From a bacterium (lineage in GTDB: Bacteria; JACRDZ01; JAJRWM01), in assembly GCA_024276815.1 (NCBI GenBank), contig JAJRWM010000225.1:1-7351 (forward strand): a stretch of 7,351 nucleotides of DNA, written 5' to 3'. This document shows positions 1 to 5,597 of the stretch, one piece after another. The notes beneath the pieces are model-generated. The model worked only from the letters and a program-made list of their open reading frames with translations. It was not told the origin of the DNA and did not search any database. The first letter of the stretch is position 1. Every line of letters begins with the position of its first letter. Made by a program: the position numbers and the translations under genes.

Positions 1-570
1 GACGTGATTCGCACCAGGGTTTCCGGTATTGTCAAGGGCGCTTTTGCCGGCAAGCCGCGTTATATGTCTGATGGAACGGTTGAGGTTGATGTCTTCATGA
101 AAATCAGTGGTGACCTGGCTGAAACCATTCTACCTAAAGCGATGGGCGCTAAAAATCCTGAAGTTACCGGTAAGGATAGTTCGATTGCCCCGCCGACAGC
201 TCCGGAAGCTCCGGCCGGCCCGGTTTTGACCGGCTTGGTTATTAACGCTTCCGGTCTGGGCTTGAAGCCGGCTATGTCTCCCAAGGTTCTGGATGAAAAC
301 GGCCAGGAAGTTTATGGTTCGGCGTACGTCAGCCGCGATTTCGCTGTTCAGCAAGGTATGGTTGGTTACTCCACAGATGTTGAGAAAGCCAAAAAGCAAG
401 GCCGGGTATCCAATCCGCCTCCGCCAAGCGTTTTGGTGATAAAAGCAATTAGAACTGAAGGTAAAATGAAAACAGACATTATTATCAGTAACGCCGACGC
501 CGCTAAAATCAAAGCCTCAGCTCAACATTTGAAGTTTTTATCTGAGTGCCGGGTGATGTTTGTCATTTAG
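1..570 (+). CDS. LPP20/FlgP-like envelope protein, C-terminal part (5' end outside window)
   Basis: The frame is open to the left edge, so about 189 C-terminal codons are seen and the true start and any signal peptide are missing; the GTG at position 4 need not be the start. The visible part opens with a segment of the form RVSGIVKGA...YMSDGTVEVDV, which resembles the core of LPP20-type lipoproteins (the family that includes FlgP). A Pro/Ala-rich linker (about residues 60-75) leads to a second domain with TGLVINASGLGLKPAMSPKV, DENGQEVYGSAYVSR, and the ending ISNADAAKI...FLSECRVMFVI. I recognise this two-part layout from bacterial envelope proteins of unknown role. FlgP is an outer-membrane lipoprotein of the Vibrio flagellar basal-body ring, but flagellar function is not shown here. 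The gene ends in TAG, 38 bp before the next start, suggesting co-transcription. Family placement is by motif memory only. Confidence 0.75.
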   Translation, partial: DVIRTRVSGIVKGAFAGKPRYMSDGTVEVDVFMKISGDLAETILPKAMGAKNPEVTGKDSSIAPPTAPEAPAGPVLTGLVINASGLGLKPAMSPKVLDENGQEVYGSAYVSRDFAVQQGMVGYSTDVEKAKKQGRVSNPPPPSVLVIKAIRTEGKMKTDIIISNADAAKIKASAQHLKFLSECRVMFVI

Positions 571-595
571 CAGTTAGTTTACGGAAAAGATTTAT

Positions 596-602
596 AAGGA
601 GG
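596..602 (+). promoter_or_regulatory. Ribosome binding site fixing the start of the TPR/SLH gene
   Basis: AAGGAGG lies 6 nt before the ATG at 609. The frame is open further upstream to an ATG at 546, but that start would overlap the preceding gene, has no comparable Shine-Dalgarno sequence and would place 21 extra residues ahead of the signal peptide. The start at 609 is therefore preferred. Confidence 0.85.
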
Positions 603-608
603 TTAGCA

Positions 609-1808
609 ATGAGAAGAACCACGGCACGACTATTGGTAGTAGTCCTGGCTGTTTCCGCTTTGATGATAAGCATAGGCTGCGGGCATAAACCAATGACCCG
701 CAAGTCCGAATCAGTTTTGGATACGCCAAAGAATCATACCGAGTTAGGTAATCGTTATTTGAATGAGTATCGTGAAACCGGCCGTCAGGACAAGACTCTT
801 CTTAAGAAAGCCAAGGATGAGTTCAAGGACGCGACCTTGCTGGATCCCAAATACTCATCAGGTTACGCTGGTATAGGCGAGGTTTTGGCTGAAGAAGGCA
901 AGTTTGATAAAGCGATAAAAAACCTGAAAAAAGCCAAGGGACTGGACAAGAAAAATGTCGCCGCTTATATCGGTCTGGGGTACACCTATTCCCTGGAAAG
1001 GAAAAAAGGCTGGGAAAGCAAGGCCCTGGATCAGTTTGATCAGGCTTTAAGGCTGGACCCTGAAAACAGCAGGGCCTACTATTATAAAGGCGTGGTAATG
1101 AAACGGGCTTACAAATTCGATAAAGCCGCCGCGGCCTTCAAGAAAGTTATTGAGCTTGATAAACGCTATGTCAAGCAGGCAAACAAGGAATGGGAATTAA
1201 TCCAGAAAATCCAGCGGGCTGCCCCGGGAACGGAAATTGGCATGAAAATCGCTCTGATTGAAGCGATTGACCGCGCCGATATCGCCGCTCTTTTCATCAA
1301 CGAGCTTCACATTGACAAGTTGCTTAAAAAGAAAGGCGCCAAGACTTATGATACTTCTTTCAAAGCGCCCGGCGACTCCCGTGAATTCAAGGCTGATACC
1401 ATGGTCAAGGCTAAAAAAGCCACCGACATAGACAAGCACTGGGCCAAAAACTGGATTGAAATAGCCATGGAAACTCCAATCCGCGGCGTTCAGCCTTACC
1501 CCGATCATACCTTCAGGCCTGACGAGTTGATAACACGGGCCAATTTCGCTCAAATGGTCGAAGATCTGTTACTGGCTATCGGCAGTATTACGGAAGATGA
1601 CACGACCAAATATATTGGCGAAGAATCTCATTTCCCCGATGTCCCAAGTTCTCATTGGGCTTACAACGCGATTAACACGGCTGTCAGCCGGGGAATAATG
1701 AAAGCTGATTTCGCTGACGGCGCTTTCGGTATTGACAAACATGTCTCCGGCGCTGACGCTTTATTGATAATCAGGCAAATCAAGACTTACCTGAAGATTT
1801 CATCCTGA
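609..1808 (+). CDS. TPR-repeat lipoprotein with two C-terminal SLH domains
   Basis: A 399-residue protein. Residues 1-23 form a lipoprotein signal (MRRTTARLL, then a hydrophobic core) ending in SIGC, so Cys24 is the likely lipidated residue. Residues about 43-190 hold roughly four TPR units, seen in spaced motifs such as SSGYAGIGEVLAEEGKFDKA, ALRLDPENSRAYYYKGVV and KAAAAFKKVIELD; TPRs bind partner proteins. After a helical linker come two SLH repeats: about 271-320 (DIDKHWAKNWIEIA, FRPDELITRANFAQM) and 341-391 (FPDVPSSHWAYNAIN, GIMKADFADGAFG). SLH domains usually bind peptidoglycan-linked polymers or peptidoglycan itself, often as three repeats; here only two are evident and the second lacks a clear ITRAE-type motif (VSGAD instead). 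Inference: a lipid-anchored scaffold linking a membrane to the cell wall while holding a partner. The stop overlaps the ribosome binding site of the next gene. Confidence 0.88.
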   Translation: MRRTTARLLVVVLAVSALMISIGCGHKPMTRKSESVLDTPKNHTELGNRYLNEYRETGRQDKTLLKKAKDEFKDATLLDPKYSSGYAGIGEVLAEEGKFDKAIKNLKKAKGLDKKNVAAYIGLGYTYSLERKKGWESKALDQFDQALRLDPENSRAYYYKGVVMKRAYKFDKAAAAFKKVIELDKRYVKQANKEWELIQKIQRAAPGTEIGMKIALIEAIDRADIAALFINELHIDKLLKKKGAKTYDTSFKAPGDSREFKADTMVKAKKATDIDKHWAKNWIEIAMETPIRGVQPYPDHTFRPDELITRANFAQMVEDLLLAIGSITEDDTTKYIGEESHFPDVPSSHWAYNAINTAVSRGIMKADFADGAFGIDKHVSGADALLIIRQIKTYLKISS

Positions 1809-1812
1809 GGAG
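1806..1812 (+). promoter_or_regulatory. Ribosome binding site overlapping the upstream stop codon
   Basis: TGAGGAG contains the TGA stop of the TPR/SLH gene and the GAGGAG Shine-Dalgarno sequence of the FlgT-like gene, whose ATG follows 7 nt later at 1820. This arrangement suggests translational coupling of the two genes. Confidence 0.75.
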
Positions 1813-1819
1813 TTGAAAA

Positions 1820-3391
1820 ATGAATAAAACCTTGAGCAAATTTTTTACTTTTATTTTAGCGATGGGGATGCTGGGCGCAGCCGCTTTAGGAACCGCTCAG
1901 GATTCGCGAACAATTGACGCTCAAGGTGTTGCTTTTATGCAGGCGCAGGATCCGGCGATCGCCCGAGACGAGGCGATCGCCGACGCTCTGCGTAAAGCTG
2001 TGGAACAAGCCGTTGGCACCATGATCAGTTCCGAGACCGTGGTTAAGAATTTCCAGTTATTAAGCGACAAGATATATAACCGGACCCAAGGTTACGTACG
2101 AAATTATACTATCATCAAGGAATGGAAAGAAGACAACATCTATAACGTAAAAGTGTCCGCGGAGGTAACTACCGCTGAGTTAAAGGATGATCTGTTCGCT
2201 CTGAAACTGTTACAGGAAAGAAAAAACAAACCCCGCGTTATGATCATGATCGAGGAGCATAATATTGGTCAGGTCAATCAGTGGCTTAACAGTATCAACA
2301 TGTCAGCCTCGGAAACCGCGATAACGGCAAAATTCCAGGAAAAAGGCTTCAAGATTATTGATCGCAGACAAGCTCAGAAAGTTGCCCAGGCTAACCAGGT
2401 CAAGCTCGCGGTTCAGGGTGACGCCAGCGCCGCGGCGGCAATCGCGGCACAAACCCGGGCGGAAGTAATTATTGTCGGAAAAGCAATATCGGAAGACGCC
2501 GGCAGTATCGCTGGCAGCGCCATGAAATCGATTCAGGGCAACGTAACGCTCTCGGCGATAAAGGTAGATAACGCGGAAGTCATCGCCACCGCGTCAGCTC
2601 ATTCAGCAAGTCCTCATATTTCGGCGATGAGCGGAGGCACGGCGGCGATAAAAAAAGCTTCAGGTAAAGCCGCTGAGCAATTAATAACCAGTATTATCAA
2701 TAAATGGCAGGATGAACTGTACAACGCGGCCACGGTGCAGATAATGATCTCGAAAACCGATTTCGGAAGTTTGAACAAGTTCAAACGAGTCCTGAAAACA
2801 GGGATTCGGGGGATAAAATCGGTAAATCAAAGGAGTTTGGTCAATGATGTGGCGTTGCTGGATGTTGACGTTCAGGGTAACGCCCAGTATTTGGCGAACA
2901 AGATTACCGCGACTTCCTTTCCCGGGTTCAGGTTTTCGGTCACCTCTATTTCCCAGAATCGTCTGGATTTGCAAATGATAAAAGTCGAGGAAACAGCGGT
3001 CCCGGCAACGGAGGATGATTCCTTTGAAGATGAGGAAGTGGAGCCCAATAATGACCTCTGGCATCCCAACACATTGACTTTAAATGGACCAATTGAGGGC
3101 AATATCGGCGAAAAAGGCGATGTTGACTGCTATCTGCTTGAGACTGACGGTAAAGAAATGGAAATGAAGGTTAAAATCGAACCCGCCGGCCCGACTGAAC
3201 TCGCCTACCTGGTGGAAATATTCGATGGAGATCGTAACGAAGTGATTTCCAAGTCCACCAAGCCGGGCAGGGGAGTGACCTTTATTTTCAAGACCAATAA
3301 ATTATTCGAGAAATACTTTGTGAAAGTTTCAGCCAGGAAGAACATGGTTGACGTTGAATATTCGTACATATTAAAACTCAATTCAATTTAA
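1820..3391 (+). CDS. Secreted FlgT-like protein with C-terminal PPC-like domain
   Basis: A 523-residue protein. Residues 1-26 are a Sec signal peptide, with a likely cut after GTA before QDSRT. Residues about 30-120 match the FlgT N-terminal domain pattern: ARDEAIADALRKAVEQAVGT, SETVVKNFQLLSDKIY, GYVRNYTIIKEW. Residues about 138-293 look like the FlgT-middle/CsgG-like fold, with KPRVMIMIEEHNIG, KFQEKGFKIIDRRQAQKV and AEVIIVGKA. Residues about 304-388 suggest a beta-alpha-beta-beta-alpha-beta module (inferred from the hydrophobic pattern). After an acidic linker (EDDSFEDEEVEPNND) residues 407-523 resemble a bacterial pre-peptidase C-terminal (PPC) beta domain, with GNIGEKGDVDCYLLETDG as the hallmark. 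In Vibrio, FlgT forms the flagellar H ring; that protein has no PPC domain. Role here is inferred as a periplasmic or outer-membrane assembly component, possibly binding glycan or protein through PPC. Good ribosome binding site; next gene 16 bp downstream. Confidence 0.82.
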   Translation: MNKTLSKFFTFILAMGMLGAAALGTAQDSRTIDAQGVAFMQAQDPAIARDEAIADALRKAVEQAVGTMISSETVVKNFQLLSDKIYNRTQGYVRNYTIIKEWKEDNIYNVKVSAEVTTAELKDDLFALKLLQERKNKPRVMIMIEEHNIGQVNQWLNSINMSASETAITAKFQEKGFKIIDRRQAQKVAQANQVKLAVQGDASAAAAIAAQTRAEVIIVGKAISEDAGSIAGSAMKSIQGNVTLSAIKVDNAEVIATASAHSASPHISAMSGGTAAIKKASGKAAEQLITSIINKWQDELYNAATVQIMISKTDFGSLNKFKRVLKTGIRGIKSVNQRSLVNDVALLDVDVQGNAQYLANKITATSFPGFRFSVTSISQNRLDLQMIKVEETAVPATEDDSFEDEEVEPNNDLWHPNTLTLNGPIEGNIGEKGDVDCYLLETDGKEMEMKVKIEPAGPTELAYLVEIFDGDRNEVISKSTKPGRGVTFIFKTNKLFEKYFVKVSARKNMVDVEYSYILKLNSI

Positions 3392-3503
3392 TCCAGGAGT
3401 TTAATTCATGACCCGTAAACTTCATTCAACTTTTATTTTATCTTGTCTCGTTTTAGTCTTTGCCTGTGAAATATCTTTGTATCCCCTCACAACATACGCC
3501 GCC

Positions 3504-4256
3504 GGCCCCAAAAAACGCATCGCCGTCATTGAGTTTAAAAATAAAACCGATTATGGCAAGGGCAAGTTGGGAATCGCCGCCGCCGATATGATGGTCACGG
3601 CGCTGGTGAAGTCGGGAGCGTTCTAAGTTATCGAAAGAAACCAGTTGAAAGCCATTTTAGCGGAGCAGGGGCTTGGTATGAGCGGCGCGGTGACTTCGGC
3701 GAGCGCGGCCAAGGCGGCTAAACTATTAGGAGTACAGGCCATTGTCGTCGGCAGTGTCACTGAGTTTGGCGCCAAGCAGGAAGACATCGCTATTTCCGGA
3801 TTTAGTTTGGGTTCCAAGAAAACCCGGGCCGTAGTGGACTGCCGGCTTATTGATACTGAATCAGCGAAAATACTGATGGCTGAAACCGCCAGCAGTTCCG
3901 CGGCTCAAGGCCGGCTGGGACTGGTTGATAACCGGGGTAAAAACATCGTCAACGTAGGCGCTGATAAGTATGATTCCGCGTTAGTCGGCAAAGTTTTACG
4001 GGGAGCAATCAATCAACTGGTCGAAAAAATCAAGCGTAACCTGGCGAATGTGCCCTGGAGAGGCGAGATCCTGAAAGTCGCCGGCGGCACGATCATAATC
4101 AAGGGCGGCACGGATGTCGGAATCAAGCCCGGCGACCTGTTTGAGGTTATTGGTCAGGGTGAAGTGCTGGTGGATTCCAGCGGCAACGAGATCGTCTTGC
4201 CGGGGTCGAAGAAAGGCGAGATACAAGCCGTCAATGTTTTTGAAAACGCCGCTAAA
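3504..4256 (+). repeat. Paralogous segment, first copy (matches 4733-5485)
   Basis: This segment aligns without any gap to 4733-5485 at a constant offset of 1229 bp. By hand count, 3504-4052 has 82 mismatches in 549 bp (about 85% identity), while 4053-4256 has only 2 in 204 bp. It marks a tandem gene duplication with a homogenised 3' part. Confidence 0.92.
4053..4256 (+). repeat. Near-identical tract (probable gene conversion), copy 1
   Basis: 202 of 204 bases match 5282-5485; the two differences are at 4091 (G versus T at 5320) and 4139 (G versus A at 5368), both at third codon positions. Identity falls sharply on both sides. Confidence 0.9.
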
Positions 4257-4372
4257 ACCATCGTCAAGTCTGGAACCGGTTTTGAAAAGGGCGACGCTAT
4301 CACAATGAAATAACCTGGCTCCGAAAAGCAAGCTAGAGCGTATTTCGATCTAATGTAAGGCAAAACAAGAAC

Positions 4373-4445
4373 CTTGGAAACCCCTTTTTAGACTTCGCAA
4401 GAAGAAGCTCGTCGATAGATATCGAAAAAAAAGTAAGTTTCCAAG
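4373..4445 (+). repeat. Inverted repeat A: 9-bp arms, 55-nt loop
   Basis: CTTGGAAAC at 4373-4381 is the perfect reverse complement of GTTTCCAAG at 4437-4445. The loop contains a small perfect palindrome, TCGATAGATATCGA (4412-4425). The structure is not followed by a T-run, so it is not an ordinary intrinsic terminator. Function unknown. Confidence 0.6.
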
Positions 4446-4470
4446 CATTTCCCTTATCTATCGTGCGAGC
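4407..4470 (+). repeat. Inverted repeat B: 14 paired bases with a small internal loop
   Basis: GCTCG (4407-4411) pairs with CGAGC (4466-4470), and CGATAGATA (4413-4421) pairs with TATCTATCG (4455-4463), leaving a 1 x 2 nt internal loop. Its arms interleave with inverted repeat A, and its left arm is also part of the palindrome at 4412-4425, so the structures compete or form a pseudoknot. No T-run follows. Confidence 0.62.
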
Positions 4471-4506
4471 AGTCAAAGCACTAAAAACTTTAACTTGGAG
4501 GAGCCT

Positions 4507-4534
4507 TAGACAAAATCGTAAGCGGCATTATAAA
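4507..4534 (+). promoter_or_regulatory. Candidate sigma70-type promoter for the second CsgG gene
   Basis: TAGACA (4507-4512; 5 of 6 to TTGACA) and TATAAA (4529-4534; 5 of 6 to TATAAT) are separated by 16 bp. Transcription would start near 4541, giving a leader of about 45 nt before the ATG at 4586. Such matches occur by chance in AT-rich DNA, so this is only a candidate; its location in the single sizeable gap supports it. Confidence 0.35.
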
Positions 4535-4572
4535 TCATCATGATTAATGACAATGATTTTAAAATTTGATAC

Positions 4573-4581
4573 AAGGGAGAG
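4573..4581 (+). promoter_or_regulatory. Ribosome binding site fixing the start of the second CsgG gene
   Basis: AAGGGAGAG lies just before ATG 4586. An in-frame ATG at 4547 would add 13 residues and has no Shine-Dalgarno sequence. The start at 4586 also gives MTRKL, the same N terminus as the paralogue at 3408, and a normal lipoprotein signal. Confidence 0.8.
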
Positions 4582-4585
4582 ATTC

Positions 4586-5587
4586 ATGACTCGCAAGCTT
4601 CAGCTATCTATTATTTCTTTAATATGCCTGGTTACTTTTATTCTCGCTTTGGGCTGCGCTCCGCCGCCGGCGGGCAGAAGAGGAGCGTTACGTTCTCGGA
4701 ACAAGCCCTTGGCTCCCGAACCGAAATTCACCGGTCCCAAAAAACGCGTCGCCGTCATTGAATTTGAAAATAAAACTGACTACGGCAGGGGCAAGCTGGG
4801 AACCGCCGCCGCCGATATGATGGTCACGGCGCTGGTGAAATCGGGAGCGTTTGAAGTCATCGAAAGAAACCAGTTGAAAAATGTGTTGGCGGAGCAGGGG
4901 CTAGGTATGAGCGGCACCATAACCTCGGCGAGCGCGGCCAAGGCGGCACGGTTGCTGGGAGTACAGGTAATTGTTGTGGGCAGTATCACTGAATTTGGCT
5001 CGAAGCAGGAGGATATCGCTATTTCCGGATTCAGTTTCGGTTCCAAAAAGACACAGGCCGTGGTGGACTGCCGGCTTATTGATACAGCATCCGCCAAGAT
5101 ATTGATGGCTGAAACCGCCAGCAGTTCCGCATCGCAAGGCCGACTGGGACTGGTTGATAAAAAAGGCAGAAACGTCGTCAACGTCGGCTCCGATAAATAT
5201 GATTCCGCGTTGGTCGGCAAGGTTTTGAGGGGAGCGATCAATCAACTGGTCGGAAAAATCAGGCGGAACCTGGCGAATATACCCTGGAGAGGCGAGATCC
5301 TGAAAGTCGCCGGCGGCACTATCATAATCAAGGGCGGCACGGATGTCGGAATCAAGCCCGGCGACCTATTTGAGGTTATTGGTCAGGGTGAAGTGCTGGT
5401 GGATTCCAGCGGCAACGAGATCGTCTTGCCGGGGTCGAAGAAAGGCGAGATACAAGCCGTCAATGTTTTTGAAAACGCCGCTAAAGCGATTAAAAAAGCA
5501 GGCCTGGGCTTTGAAAAAGGCGATACGATTGTTATTAAACCAAAACCTGAAGCCAAACCTTCAGAACCAGCCGCGACTCCACAATAA
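4586..5587 (+). CDS. CsgG-family outer-membrane lipoprotein (intact copy 2)
   Basis: A 333-residue protein. Residues 1-23 are a lipoprotein signal ending in LALGC, so Cys24 is the likely lipidated residue; +2 is Ala, compatible with outer-membrane sorting. A Pro/Arg-rich linker (25-50) precedes the CsgG core (about 52-230): KKRVAVIEFENKTDYG, DMMVTALVKSGAFEVIERNQ, LAEQGLGMSGTITSASAAKA and LLGVQVIVVGSITEFG. Residues about 231-318 form a small beta domain (GEILKVAGGTIIIKGGTDVG, KPGDLFEVIGQGEVL) like that at the C terminus of FlgT and many CsgG-like proteins. The tail (319-333) is Pro/Ala-rich and absent from copy 1. CsgG in Escherichia coli is the curli export pore; no curli genes are visible here, so export is inferred. 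The C-terminal 204 bp are almost identical to copy 1. FecR-domain gene follows after 10 bp. Confidence 0.9.
   Translation: MTRKLQLSIISLICLVTFILALGCAPPPAGRRGALRSRNKPLAPEPKFTGPKKRVAVIEFENKTDYGRGKLGTAAADMMVTALVKSGAFEVIERNQLKNVLAEQGLGMSGTITSASAAKAARLLGVQVIVVGSITEFGSKQEDIAISGFSFGSKKTQAVVDCRLIDTASAKILMAETASSSASQGRLGLVDKKGRNVVNVGSDKYDSALVGKVLRGAINQLVGKIRRNLANIPWRGEILKVAGGTIIIKGGTDVGIKPGDLFEVIGQGEVLVDSSGNEIVLPGSKKGEIQAVNVFENAAKAIKKAGLGFEKGDTIVIKPKPEAKPSEPAATPQ
4733..5485 (+). repeat. Paralogous segment, second copy (matches 3504-4256)
   Basis: Gap-free partner of 3504-4256 at an offset of 1229 bp. In the less similar part, differences after the stop codon of copy 1 affect about 53 codons, roughly 33 of them silent. 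This excess of silent change shows that both copies were under protein-level constraint for most of their divergence. Confidence 0.9.
5282..5485 (+). repeat. Near-identical tract (probable gene conversion), copy 2
   Basis: Partner of 4053-4256, with 202 of 204 bases identical. It encodes most of the C-terminal beta domain, from PWRGEILK to FENAAK. Both flanks diverge abruptly: AATATA versus AATGTG on the left, and GCGATTAAA versus ACCATCGTC on the right. Confidence 0.9.
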
Positions 5588-5597
5588 GGAAGATATC

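Larger units (their letters stand above)
3408..4313 (+). pseudogene. CsgG-family gene interrupted by an in-frame TAA (copy 1)
   Basis: The ATG at 3408 follows AGGAG (3395-3399). Seventy-two codons are read before TAA at 3624-3626; the same frame then continues for 228 codons to TAA at 4311-4313. Ignoring the stop, the product aligns end to end with the intact paralogue at 4586-5587, which has Glu (GAA) at this site. The N terminus has a signal sequence ending either in LVFAC (Cys20, a permissible lipobox) or in a Sec cut near TTYA/AGPKK. Next comes the CsgG core (KKRIAVIEFKNKTDYG, then VIERNQLKAILAEQGLGMSG and VVGSVTEFG), and a C-terminal domain (GEILKVAGGTIIIKGGTDVG) like that at the end of FlgT. 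CsgG proteins form oligomeric outer-membrane export pores. Restart at TTG 3645 or ATG 3678 would give a product without a signal peptide. It could be a recent pseudogene, a sequencing error or readthrough; TAA is used as a normal stop by four other frames here, arguing against recoding. Confidence 0.8.
4314..4585. other. Intergenic region between the two CsgG-like genes
   Basis: This 272-bp stretch is the only long non-coding gap in the window and has no convincing gene. It is visibly richer in A and T than its neighbours. It holds the two interleaved inverted repeats (4373-4470), an orphan Shine-Dalgarno-like GGAGGAG at 4497-4503 with no start codon at a useful distance, a candidate promoter (4507-4534) and the ribosome binding site of the next gene. 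GGCTCC at 4317-4322 is complementary to GGAGCC at 4500-4505 and could mask that orphan site, but 6 bp over this distance is weak. I recognise no known riboswitch or transposon end. Confidence 0.6.

Noticed and set aside
3183-3203. A GPTEL peptide in the PPC-like domain similar to the FecR repeat unit GPTELK
   Set aside because: Only five residues match, the flanks are unrelated and the shared DNA is short, so chance is the simplest explanation.
4114-4308. Out-of-frame reading frame beginning MSESSPAT, seen also at 5343 with nearly the same peptide
   Set aside because: Both are shadows in the same alternative frame of the two CsgG genes. The repeated peptide reflects the near-identical DNA tract, not a conserved extra gene, and no ribosome binding site is present.
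3408-4313. Genetic recoding in which TAA encodes Glu or another amino acid
   Set aside because: TAA terminates four other frames in this window at 3389, 4311, 5585 and 6363 at sensible protein ends, so a general reassignment is not supported.
4373-4390. Intrinsic terminator after the first CsgG gene, using the TTTTT at 4385-4389
   Set aside because: There is no stable GC-rich hairpin directly before the T-run; the CTTGGAAAC arm pairs with sequence lying well downstream of it.
4780-5245. Two overlapping minus-strand open frames across the CsgG gene
   Set aside because: They are antisense shadows of a well-supported CsgG frame; a similar shadow occurs at 3623-3817 in the paralogue because the sequences are related.
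5343-5597. 85-codon upstream extension of the FecR-domain gene
   Set aside because: It overlaps the end of the CsgG gene in another frame. ATG 5598 has a ribosome binding site and a signal peptide immediately after it.
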